A stretch of DNA of 64,000 nucleotides, from contig NZ_HE610959.1 in assembly GCF_000285515.1 (NCBI RefSeq), positions 554,385 through 618,384 on the forward strand. The letters run 5' to 3'. Below are positions 54,182 to 62,496 of the stretch, in pieces. The DNA is from Paenibacillus senegalensis JC66. GTDB taxonomy: Bacteria > Bacillota > Bacilli > Paenibacillales > NBRC-103111. The position numbers were made by a program, and so were the translations under genes. The notes below the pieces were generated by a model. It saw only the letters and a list, made by a program, of their open reading frames with translations. It ran no database searches and was not told the DNA's origin. Each line of letters opens with the position of its first letter. The stretch's first letter is position 1.

Positions 54182-54904
54182 TTATGCGGACGTATCCGGG
54201 AGATGCCGTACTAACACCTGCTCTACATAGTACAAATGCAGTTTCATTTGATGCTGAGCCAGTTCCGCATCCTGCTTTTGCACCGCTTCGTAAATCTGTT
54301 TGTGCTCAAGCCACAGCCTTGTCGCAGCCGGCGTTTTGGAATACAGCTGCAGCCTTCGGGTCTGTCTTATTGCAAGCTCCACCTGTCCGGAAATCGTCTC
54401 CAAAAGCCGCACCATAATCGGATTATGGGTCGCTCTTGCCAAAGTCATATGAAACAGCAGATCATACTTTTCACCCTGCTGCTCCTCGCCCAGATATTGC
54501 TCCATTTCATCCAGAATGGCTTTGAGCTGCTGCAAATCTTCCTCTGTTCGCTTGACTGCAGCCAAGGCGGCGTTAGCCGCCTCCAGCGCTTGCCGCGCTT
54601 CCAAGAGCTCCAGCACCGTTTCCTTTGTCAACAAAAAGGACTCCAGCCCCGGCATCGGCAAATCATCTGCCTCGAGTCGTCTTATGTAGCTGCCCTCCCC
54701 TTGGCGGATTTCAACCAGCCCCATTGCTTTCAGGGCGCTCAACGCCTCACGAACGGTAGAGCGGCCTACGCCATAGCTTTCTGATAGCTCCCTCGTAGAT
54801 GGAAGCTTAGTCCCGGGCTGCAGCTTTCCCTCAAGAATCTGTTCTTTAATCTGATCTGCAATTACTTCATATATTTTTAAATGCGTAAGTCGACGAAACG
54901 CCAT
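54182..54904 (-). CDS. FadR-subfamily GntR transcriptional regulator (LutR-like)
   Basis: 240 residues. The GntR winged helix lies at about 6-75 (LPSTRELSESYGVGRSTVREALSALKAMGLV, partly quoted) and the C-terminal all-helical FCD effector domain at about 85-225. FCD metal or ligand residues are in DLLFHMTLARATHNP and WLEHKQIYEAV. It is directly upstream of lutABC on the same strand, like LutR controlling lactate use in Bacillus, but the ligand is inferred. The start is ATG 54904; an upstream GTG 54913 is possible. Confidence 0.88.
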   Translation of the reverse strand: MAFRRLTHLKIYEVIADQIKEQILEGKLQPGTKLPSTRELSESYGVGRSTVREALSALKAMGLVEIRQGEGSYIRRLEADDLPMPGLESFLLTKETVLELLEARQALEAANAALAAVKRTEEDLQQLKAILDEMEQYLGEEQQGEKYDLLFHMTLARATHNPIMVRLLETISGQVELAIRQTRRLQLYSKTPAATRLWLEHKQIYEAVQKQDAELAQHQMKLHLYYVEQVLVRHLPDTSA

Positions 54905-54925
54905 CTCATTCACTCTTTCCTATAA

Positions 54926-54990
54926 AATGCTGGCTGTTTTTTTAGAATTATCGCCAAAATGCTTGCTGTTTTTTCAAATTATCGCCCATT
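54926..54990. repeat. Two-copy 32-bp direct repeat upstream of the LTA synthase-like gene
   Basis: AATGCTGGCTGTTTTTTTAG and AATGCTTGCTGTTTTTTCAA begin 32 bp apart (54926 and 54958), and both run on to ATTATCGCC. It lies in the 280-bp divergent region between the regulator and the LTA synthase-like gene. Confidence 0.6.
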
Positions 54991-55071
54991 TACAAGCAAG
55001 TAGCAACCCCTCAGGCGAAATCCCGCAAGCTCTGCATAATTTGTTGGTTTTGCTGAAAAAAGATGGGAAAT

Positions 55072-55102
55072 TTGAAAATGAGTCATCTACTCGTGGTATA
55101 AT
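55072..55102 (+). promoter_or_regulatory. Putative promoter of the LTA synthase-like gene
   Basis: TTGAAA (55072-55077), 19 bp, then TATAAT (55097-55102) with an upstream TG (extended -10). It lies 85 bp before the start. Confidence 0.5.
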
Positions 55103-55187
55103 GGTTTGTATGTCTGAATTTTAGATATGAGCAGTTTTTTGCATAACTCTTCGGAGTTACAGTTCATCAAGGAGTTTGATCAAATTT

Positions 55188-57248
55188 ATGGCTAAATTTT
55201 CAAAAGCGCTCTACCCATTGCTGCTGCTTGCCTTATGGCTCGTTGCATTCGTAGAGTATTTTAACCGCAGCAGTGCCACTGGCACCTTGACCTGGCTGCT
55301 GGATTTTAATGTTCTATTTTTAAATTTTTTAATTGTTTTAAGCTTTCTTCTCTTAGGAATCGCCATCACCGGGCGCACTCGCTGGGGGTATTGGCTCATC
55401 GGGGTTATTTTGCTGATTCTTGCGATCGCCAGCGGCATCAAATTCAAGATTATGGGCGTTCCGATTTTGCCTTGGGATTTATTTTTAAGCAGTGAGGCCA
55501 CGAATGTGCTCCCTTACGTATCCAGCATTCTCGATTGGAAGACACTGGGTGCCTTTGCCGTATTTTTGCTCGGCAGCTATCTCATGGTGCACAAGCTCCC
55601 TCACTTCAACTTTAAGTTCAATTGGATTACTCGTGGAGTATTTGCGCTTCTTACGGTTCTAATTATTACCGGCATTTATACAGACAAGCCTTTTCCGCTT
55701 AAACAAAAGCTAGATGTTCGCTTTATTACATGGGATCAAGCGTCAAGTTATCTGCAAAACGGGTTTATGCTGACGTCTGTTGAAAACATGAAGCTGATCT
55801 TTATAGACGAGCCCACGGAATACAACCGTGCGATGATTGAGCAAATTATTGCCAATACTGAAAGCAAAACCGAGTTGAACCCGGTTGATCCTAACGTTAT
55901 CGTGATTCTCTGGGAAGCGTTTTGGGATCCGACCATTATGGAGGATGTCCGCTTCAATGAAGACCCGATCCCGTTCTATCACAGCCTTCAGGAGGAGTAC
56001 ACTCACGGCTGGATGCGAACCCCTTCCTTTGGAGGCGGAACAGCAAATGTGGAATACGAAATCTTGACGGGCAATACGATGCGCTTTCATGCTCAAGGTT
56101 CTCTTCCGTTCATTCAGTACATTAACGGTCCGGTCGATTCCCTTGCCAGTATTCTGGGGCGGCAAGGCTATGAGCCGATTGCCATTAACACTTATCACAA
56201 CTGGTTTTTCAACGCCAGCACCGTCTATAAGAACATGGGCTTCTCCCGTTTTGTCAGCAGTGAATATTTTAATCCGGTTTACAGCGGTCCGTTTCTAGCG
56301 GACGATGAGCTGGCCAACGTCATTATTAGAGAGACGGAACAAGCCGACTCGCCAAGCTTTATTTTTGCAAAAACCATGGAGAATCACTATCCGTTTGATC
56401 CGTGGAAATTCGGCGGGAATGACTTTAAAGTGGAAGGCGCCAATTTATCTGATGAAGCGAAAGGCTATCTGGAAACGCTGGCTCAAGGAATTCACTCCGG
56501 AGATCAAATGCTGAAAAAGCTCGTGGAGTATTATACAGAAAGCGGAGAACCAACCTTGATCCTGATCTTCGGTGACCATTTACCGGTGCTTGGCGATGAT
56601 TACTTGGCCTTTAGGGAAGGCAACTTCATCAAGGACGGAGATCCTGATACCTGGGACAAGCTGTACAGCACCCCTTTCCTGATTTGGAACAACTATTTAA
56701 GTGATTATGAAATCGAAGTGGATAAGCTCAACGCTTCTTTCCTGCCAGCATATTTGCTTCATATGATCGGAAAAGAAGGAAATTACTACACAGACTTTTT
56801 GTACTCGTTCTATGAAAAGACACCGCAGCTGCCCGGTGCGGAATCGGGCGAGTTCCAGGCGGAAATGAAAGCTTATGAGCTCCTGCAGTATGATATTCTT
56901 TTCGGCAATCAATACGGGTACAACGGTTATAAGGATCAGATCATTAACCCTAATTATGTACTGGGTTTCGGCCCTATGGCAGTGGACAGCATAACCTCAC
57001 AATCTTCACCTGAAGACGAGGAGATGGTCGTTAAGCTAGAAGGGCAGAACTTTGTCCCGGAGGCAAATGTATACCTGGATAATCAAGCGCTGGAGACAAC
57101 CTTTATCGATCATGAGACATTAACGGCCACTCTCCCTGCAAGTCAGTATAACCGCAGCCGTACCAAGCAATTCGACGTAAGAGTGATCGATACGAAAAAT
57201 GTGACCATTACCGAGACGAATAAGCTTACGTTAGAGTTGGATGAATAG
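55188..57248 (+). CDS. LTA synthase family sulfatase-fold protein with C-terminal TIG-like domain
   Basis: 686 residues. Five N-terminal membrane helices (about 6-165) are followed by an extracellular alkaline phosphatase-like domain. The metal and nucleophile residues can be read in VIVILWEAFWD (Glu), SFGGGTANVEYEILTG (Thr), ENHYPFDPW and LIFGDHLPV (Asp, His). After about residue 600 comes an extra beta-rich segment (MVVKLEGQNFVPEANVYLDN to TNKLTLELDE), an IPT/TIG-like fold not found in LtaS. It may make lipoteichoic acid, or transfer phosphoglycerol/phosphoethanolamine to another polymer. The ribosome binding site AAGGAG is rather far (13 bp) from ATG 55188; TTG 55176 is the alternative. 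Confidence 0.88.
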   Translation: MAKFSKALYPLLLLALWLVAFVEYFNRSSATGTLTWLLDFNVLFLNFLIVLSFLLLGIAITGRTRWGYWLIGVILLILAIASGIKFKIMGVPILPWDLFLSSEATNVLPYVSSILDWKTLGAFAVFLLGSYLMVHKLPHFNFKFNWITRGVFALLTVLIITGIYTDKPFPLKQKLDVRFITWDQASSYLQNGFMLTSVENMKLIFIDEPTEYNRAMIEQIIANTESKTELNPVDPNVIVILWEAFWDPTIMEDVRFNEDPIPFYHSLQEEYTHGWMRTPSFGGGTANVEYEILTGNTMRFHAQGSLPFIQYINGPVDSLASILGRQGYEPIAINTYHNWFFNASTVYKNMGFSRFVSSEYFNPVYSGPFLADDELANVIIRETEQADSPSFIFAKTMENHYPFDPWKFGGNDFKVEGANLSDEAKGYLETLAQGIHSGDQMLKKLVEYYTESGEPTLILIFGDHLPVLGDDYLAFREGNFIKDGDPDTWDKLYSTPFLIWNNYLSDYEIEVDKLNASFLPAYLLHMIGKEGNYYTDFLYSFYEKTPQLPGAESGEFQAEMKAYELLQYDILFGNQYGYNGYKDQIINPNYVLGFGPMAVDSITSQSSPEDEEMVVKLEGQNFVPEANVYLDNQALETTFIDHETLTATLPASQYNRSRTKQFDVRVIDTKNVTITETNKLTLELDE

Positions 57249-57320
57249 GCGGCCTTTTGCAGCTAATCACGATGGAGATCTTGTTGATCTTCCCGGTTAA
57301 CGCACAGGCACTAACAATAA

Positions 57321-57376
57321 AGCAAGTAAGGCGGCTGAGGTGGGCTAGTCCCCCGAAGCTCGCTTACTTGCTTTTT
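57321..57376. terminator. Terminator between the convergent LTA synthase-like and CDF genes
   Basis: AGCAAGTAAG and CTTACTTGCT form a 10-bp stem around a long GC-rich loop, with T5 on the plus strand; the minus side has TTTATT. Confidence 0.7.
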
Positions 57377-57407
57377 GCACTTTTAATATGGATACTTTGA
57401 CTGCGCC

Positions 57408-58280
57408 TCAAGAATCTTTAGGTTCTATATGGACATGCACATAACGAATGTTATGACTCTCCTCCATACGGCGCTCAATTTCTTCCGTTATGTCATGACT
57501 CTCCACTACATTTAGATGTTTATTGACCAGCACGATCACATCGACCAGAATGTTGTTGCCGTGCTTGCGTGCTTTGATCTCCTTAATGGAGAGAACCCCG
57601 GGAGTTCCCCGCACCGTTTTTTTGTATTCCTTCAGATCATGCTCATGGAAGCCGTCCGTTAACGTATGCGACGCTTCACGGAAAATATCCCAGGCGGTTT
57701 TTAAAATCACTACACCTACTGCGGCTGCGGCTAGCGGATCCAGCCAAATCAGGCCAAATTGTGCGCCGATAATGCCGACAAAGGCTCCTATGCTGACGAG
57801 CGCATCGGATTTATTGTCCTGAGCAGCGGCGTTCAAAGCTCCACTGTTGATTTTACGGGAGAGGTTCAAGTTATATCGGTAAACAAAAAACATGACCAGC
57901 GCACCGCCCAGCGCGACCCATGCAGCCAGCATATTAGGCGCTTCGGCTTCTCCGCCAAAAAATGTGCTGCGGACCGCCTGAACAAGCACCTGCAGGCCGA
58001 CCGCTGCCATAATGAAGGAGGCGATCAGGCTGGCTATCGTTTCCGCGCGGAAATGCCCGTAAGGATGGTCGGAGTCCGGGGGCCTGCGAGAAATTTTCAA
58101 GCCGATCAATACGGCGATACAGGCAACAATATCCGTTGTATTGTTAAAGCCATCCGCCATTAGCGCCTCAGAATATGCCATATAGCCAATCGTCAATTTT
58201 ACTGCCGCCAACACTAGGTAAGAGATAATACTAAGCCAGGCGCCCTTCTCCCCCTGCTTAATGTTCTCATAATCCACCAC
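57408..58280 (-). CDS. Cation diffusion facilitator, Mn2+-type
   Basis: 290 residues with six membrane helices and a C-terminal cytoplasmic ferredoxin-like domain (ILVDVIVLVNKHLNVVESHDIT). Transport-site residues are N46-x3-D50 in helix 2 and D155-x3-D159 in helix 5. This N-D/D-D set is typical of manganese CDFs (MneP, MneS, MntE); zinc types have H-D/H-D. HPYGH is also conserved. GTG 58280 or 58277 follows GGAGG. Mn export is inferred; the window also encodes MntR. Confidence 0.9.
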   Translation of the reverse strand: MVDYENIKQGEKGAWLSIISYLVLAAVKLTIGYMAYSEALMADGFNNTTDIVACIAVLIGLKISRRPPDSDHPYGHFRAETIASLIASFIMAAVGLQVLVQAVRSTFFGGEAEAPNMLAAWVALGGALVMFFVYRYNLNLSRKINSGALNAAAQDNKSDALVSIGAFVGIIGAQFGLIWLDPLAAAAVGVVILKTAWDIFREASHTLTDGFHEHDLKEYKKTVRGTPGVLSIKEIKARKHGNNILVDVIVLVNKHLNVVESHDITEEIERRMEESHNIRYVHVHIEPKDS

Positions 58281-58470
58281 TGCTCTGACCCCTCCGTTAC
58301 GTTCCTTAAGCTACCTCAACTATGTTACCCTATTGATATCGTGTGGGTCTAGAGAAACAGTTTTGTCCCCCTTCCTAAAACTAAGGCTCAGCAAAAGAAG
58401 TTGCCTCGTCGAAAGACGGATGAACCCGGCTAACTGTTTTTCCTTATGGCAATTAACCGAAATAAAGGGA

Positions 58471-58513
58471 AAAGCACCACCGGATATCAGCCAAGGCCGA
58501 ATCGGGCAGTGCT
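58471..58513 (-). terminator. Terminator of the lpl-type ABC operon
   Basis: AGCAC/GTGCT arms with inner GG/CC pairing, followed by TTTTCCC on the minus strand. It lies 30-70 bp after the binding-protein stop. Confidence 0.5.
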
Positions 58514-58543
58514 CCTTCTTATTTGTTATATCTCCTAGTTCAT

Positions 58544-60082
58544 TTACTTGTTTGCCGTGTACCATTCATTGGCAGCTGTAGTCATTTCTTCTCCGCCTTG
58601 TGCTTTCCATTCCCGGATGAAGCTGTCATATTCGCTCAATGGCTTTACATTGCTAATAAAGTTGATAAAGTTATCATCCTTTAATTGCTTCAGCTTCTGT
58701 ACATTTTTGGATACATTCTCGATGGGCGGCGCAAAGGCGAGCGGATCTGTATGAATATTGTCTCCCGCATTTTCCTGATAAGTCTCAAAATAGGTTTGGA
58801 CATGAATGTTTTTACGTACACGCGCTTGCCAGTATGTCGGGTAGACCCTCTCATCAACCCCGGTCATAAAGGAGCTCGCATTGTTCCATTCGTCGTTGAA
58901 TTTAGGATTGAGAGGGTAGTATTTGTCATCCTTGAACTCAAAGTGCTCGCCCTCCATCCCGATCGCAAGGCCTTTGAAAATGTCCTCCTGCAGCTTCATA
59001 TCCAAATACTGCATCGCGTGCTCTTTGTTTTTAGCAAACGAAGGAATAACGGTATAGAAGTTTGCTCCGGCCGAACCGGCAAGATTAATTTCACCTTGAT
59101 CATTCTTCAGATAAGGAATAATAGCAATTTCGGCTTCCGGGAAATTCTTCTTCAATGCTTCCACAACTGCTTCCGCATCCCACCAGGCCAAGCGGTACAT
59201 GGCTGCCTGGCCGCTTGTGAATTTCTCTATCGCTTTGGCCGAAGTATTGATACCTAATTCGGAGTCAACCAAGCCTTCACTGTAGAGCTCAGCCATATAA
59301 GCGAGATAGTTCTTGGCAGCATCTGTTTCTACACTGTGCACAAGCTGGCCGTCCTGCTCTACCCAATCCGTGGTCAGTCCGAAGGTACCGGCAATTTCAG
59401 GATATACCGACTCCAGGCTGCCCATCATTGTCAGCGGGATAACATTTTTCTTCGCTTTCAGCTCGCGCAGTACTTCCTTTAATTCTGCCGTATTCGTCGG
59501 GATTTCCAAATTCAGCTCATCCATCCAGTCTTTCCGGACGACAAGCGATGTTCCGATCGTAATCCCCCCGCCGGTTTCGGGAATGGCATAAATTTTGCCG
59601 TCAATCGTCGCTGCTTGCCAGGATTCTTCAGCGATCGCAGCTCTCAAATTATGTCCATACTGATCAAGCAAATCGTTCAAAGGCTCCAGGGCTCCGGAAG
59701 TAACCAGCTTGGCAAACTGATTTCTGCCTATCTTCATAAAATCATAAGGCTCCTTATTGGCCATCAATAAATTAAGCTTTTCATCCGGCTGCTCGGCCGG
59801 CAGCATTTCATACTCGACTTTATAGCCTGTTTGCTCTTCGAGGAAAATGGCAACCGGTTCTTTGTCCGCTTCAAATCTTCCATAAGGCATCAACTGACGA
59901 AGCACCGGCTTTTCTTCAACTTGGGCTCCGTTCGAAGCGCTAGGCGATGGCGAGGATGACGGGCTGGCCGAAGGCGAGGATGTTGGCTGCGATCCCCCAC
60001 TACAAGCGGATATGAGCAGTGTTAATGCAGCTGTTGATAACACAACCGTTTTTTTGCGGTGCATGGACATGAAATGTTTCAT
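58544..60082 (-). CDS. Extracellular solute-binding lipoprotein (LplA-like, sugar ABC transporter)
   Basis: 512 residues. The signal peptide ends in the lipobox LLISAC (Cys about 27), followed by a Ser/Pro-rich linker (30-50). The family 1 binding fold then runs from VLRQLMPYGRFEADKEP through IYAIPETGGGITIGTSLVVRKDWMDEL to FIREWKAQGG (partly quoted). It is transcribed after the two permeases, 154 bp apart, with GGAGG before ATG 60082. The transported sugar is unknown; no ATPase gene is in the window, so a shared MsmX-type ATPase is likely. Confidence 0.92.
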   Translation of the reverse strand: MKHFMSMHRKKTVVLSTAALTLLISACSGGSQPTSSPSASPSSSPSPSASNGAQVEEKPVLRQLMPYGRFEADKEPVAIFLEEQTGYKVEYEMLPAEQPDEKLNLLMANKEPYDFMKIGRNQFAKLVTSGALEPLNDLLDQYGHNLRAAIAEESWQAATIDGKIYAIPETGGGITIGTSLVVRKDWMDELNLEIPTNTAELKEVLRELKAKKNVIPLTMMGSLESVYPEIAGTFGLTTDWVEQDGQLVHSVETDAAKNYLAYMAELYSEGLVDSELGINTSAKAIEKFTSGQAAMYRLAWWDAEAVVEALKKNFPEAEIAIIPYLKNDQGEINLAGSAGANFYTVIPSFAKNKEHAMQYLDMKLQEDIFKGLAIGMEGEHFEFKDDKYYPLNPKFNDEWNNASSFMTGVDERVYPTYWQARVRKNIHVQTYFETYQENAGDNIHTDPLAFAPPIENVSKNVQKLKQLKDDNFINFISNVKPLSEYDSFIREWKAQGGEEMTTAANEWYTANK

Positions 60083-60236
60083 TGGATTTAACCTCCCTTT
60101 TCTTTATCCGGCTTGAAACTGAGATTTCCGCTCATGTCACGTAAGCCGTTTGTTGTACACCTGCTACCATAAAGCCGCTTACTGGTTGACGCGCATCACC
60201 GCCTCTCATAAGATCATTCCTTAAGGTCTTTATGTT

Positions 60237-61193
60237 CTAGCCTTTAACCGATCCGATCAGCACCCCTTTGACGAAATATTTCTGCAGGAAGGGATAAACA
60301 AGCAAAATCGGAATGGTAGCAAGCAAGATAGATGCTGCTTGGATGGCTTGCGGAGTAGCGTTCATCGCCGCATCAATGTTGCCGAGATTATCCCCGCTTA
60401 TAAACGCATCGCTGGCCGATACAAGCAGTTCTTTCAAATATAGCTGCATAGGCTTTTTACTGGCGCTGTTAATGTAAATCATGGACATGAAGTAATCGTT
60501 CCAGAACTGAACGGCATAGAAAAGGGCGATTGTCGCGAAAACGGGTTTCGATAACGGCAGCGTAATTTTGAACAAGATCCGCATATTGCTGGCACCGTCG
60601 ATTTTGGCCGATTCCTCCAGACTGTCCGGAAGGCTTTCGAAATAGTTTTTAATAATGAGCATATTGAAAACATTAATCATGGCGGGAAGGAAAAGCACTG
60701 GCAGCTTGTTAATCAAACCGAGATTATGCATAAGCAAATAAGTAGGGATCAAGCCTCCGCTAAACAGCATTGTAAAAATATAAATTAGAATAAAGTATTT
60801 TCTTCCCCGCAATCTCGGCTTGGACAAAGGATACGCAGCAAGCGCTGTCATAAACAATGACAAGGCTGTTCCTACCACTGTAATAAAGACGGAAACCCGG
60901 AAGGAATTTAAAAATAAAGAGTCTTTCAGCACATATTTGTAGGTTCCCCACTGAATATCTATCGGATATAAGGTCACCATCCCAGAGATAACGGCCGCTT
61001 CACTACTGAGCGACTTCGCAATCAGATTAAGGAAGGGGAAGATTGTTACCACCCCGAACAGCAGAAACAGGAAGTAGTTAAATCCTGAGAATATCCTCTC
61101 CCCCGGAGTAAGCTTGATCAGATTTGAGGTTTTTTTCCCGCCTGATCGTTTAGTCTGTTCTGTATCTGCCCCTGCTTTGCTCAATTGGCCCAC
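60237..61193 (-). CDS. Carbohydrate ABC transporter permease (LplC-type)
   Basis: 318 residues with six membrane helices. The EAA loop EESAKIDGASNMRILFKITL that contacts the ATPase is clear. The N-terminal extension KKTSNLIKLTPGERIFSGFN fits LplC. Start ATG 61193, about 50 bp after the LplB-type gene. Confidence 0.94.
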   Translation of the reverse strand: MGQLSKAGADTEQTKRSGGKKTSNLIKLTPGERIFSGFNYFLFLLFGVVTIFPFLNLIAKSLSSEAAVISGMVTLYPIDIQWGTYKYVLKDSLFLNSFRVSVFITVVGTALSLFMTALAAYPLSKPRLRGRKYFILIYIFTMLFSGGLIPTYLLMHNLGLINKLPVLFLPAMINVFNMLIIKNYFESLPDSLEESAKIDGASNMRILFKITLPLSKPVFATIALFYAVQFWNDYFMSMIYINSASKKPMQLYLKELLVSASDAFISGDNLGNIDAAMNATPQAIQAASILLATIPILLVYPFLQKYFVKGVLIGSVKG

Positions 61194-61244
61194 GCCCCTT
61201 TCTTTGTCTATTTCTTGTCAACCAATATCTACATTCGTTAGCGG

Positions 61245-62201
61245 TTACCAGATTCCACGCTGCAAATATTTGCGGGCCAAAGCGTTTCCGGTAATAATCA
61301 AAAAGAAGCCGATCACGGAATCGAATAAGCCGACTGCCGTGGAGAAACTGTAATCCTGCTCTCCCAGTCCTATCCGGTATACATAAGTCCCAATAACATC
61401 CGCAACACTATAGACCATCGGATTGTACATAACAAGAATTTGCTCGGTACCGGCCTCCAAAATATTCCCTAAGCGAAGAATGAACATCAGCAGGATGATT
61501 GGAGTTAATCCTGGCAACGTAATATGGATGATTTGCTTGAATTTGTTAGCTCCATCGATCTTGGCGGCTTCATACAGCTGAGGATCGATGCCGGCCAGCG
61601 CGGCCAGATAAACAATCGTGTTCCAGCCGACTTCTTTCCAGCCTGCAGACGTAATTAGAACGGAACGAAAGATTTCCTGGTTCATAAAGAATGCGATCGG
61701 TTCCCCGCCCAAAGCTGCAATCATGCGGTTAATCAAACCGCCATTGGTAGAGAGTAAATCAAGGAATAAACCGCTTACAATAACCCAAGACAAAAAATGA
61801 GGCAGATACACAATGGTTTGAATCGTGCGCTTGAAAATCATGTTCCTTAGCTCGTTCATCAGGATCGCCACAATGATTGGGAGCGGGAACAAAAACACAA
61901 TTTTGTAAATCGAAATTAAGAGCGTATTTTTAAATACATTGAAGAAGGCTGGGGACGAAAACAATCTTTCAAAGTTAGCCAGCCCTACCCAAGGACTAGC
62001 AGCAAACCCCTGAAAAATATTAAAGTCCTTAAAAGCAATGATAATGCCATACATCGGAGTGTATTTAAAAATGAGCAAGAAAATAAGTCCCGGCATTAAT
62101 GCTACGTAAAGATCCCAATCTTTCACAACATCGGCTCTTAATTTGCTCCAATACCCCTTGCGGGAAACCGGTGTTAGTGGCTTAAGCGGAGTAGATTTCA
62201 T
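61245..62201 (-). CDS. Carbohydrate ABC transporter permease (LplB-type)
   Basis: 318 residues with six membrane helices and the EAA loop YEAAKIDGANKFKQIIHITL. DWDLYVALMPGLIFLLIFKYTPMYG (in part) is typical of LplB. AGGGGG precedes ATG 62201; the open frame to 62285 lacks a ribosome binding site. First gene of lplB-lplC-binding protein, divergent from the GHL10-like gene. Confidence 0.94.
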   Translation of the reverse strand: MKSTPLKPLTPVSRKGYWSKLRADVVKDWDLYVALMPGLIFLLIFKYTPMYGIIIAFKDFNIFQGFAASPWVGLANFERLFSSPAFFNVFKNTLLISIYKIVFLFPLPIIVAILMNELRNMIFKRTIQTIVYLPHFLSWVIVSGLFLDLLSTNGGLINRMIAALGGEPIAFFMNQEIFRSVLITSAGWKEVGWNTIVYLAALAGIDPQLYEAAKIDGANKFKQIIHITLPGLTPIILLMFILRLGNILEAGTEQILVMYNPMVYSVADVIGTYVYRIGLGEQDYSFSTAVGLFDSVIGFFLIITGNALARKYLQRGIW

Positions 62202-62338
62202 AGGATTCCCCCTGTTCTGACGGATGTTGGGTCGGCTGCAAAAGTAAAAATATTCTCCATAATCGTTCAGGAAAAAGGAAGCCAACTCCTTATGGATTAC
62301 AGTTTACTCGGATTCGGCGGTTGTTTATAGCGGACATC

Positions 62339-62421
62339 GATTACTTTTTGTAGTACTTTGATTACTATTTGCGGTACTTGTCAGGTGGAGAGGTTGAGAC
62401 TTCCCCGCACTTATCTATAAT
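62339..62421. promoter_or_regulatory. Divergent control region of the lpl operon and GHL10-like gene
   Basis: GATTACTTTTTGTAGTACTT at 62339 is repeated as GATTACTATTTGCGGTACTT at 62360, a 21-bp direct repeat (17 of 20 match). On the plus strand TTGAGA (62394-62399), 16 bp and TATAAT (62416-62421) form a promoter for the rightward gene. AraC/YesN-type regulators often bind such direct repeats; no such regulator is in the window. Confidence 0.5.
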
Positions 62422-62496
62422 GAATGGTAAAGGCAGGGGAACTTAAAACGTAAGAAGAGGCGCTCTACTAACGAGGCTATTATAGGAGGAATCAGT

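Noticed and set aside
58320..58565. 81-codon minus-strand open frame after the binding protein gene
   Set aside because: It overlaps the 3' end of that gene and the terminator, and shows no recognisable features.
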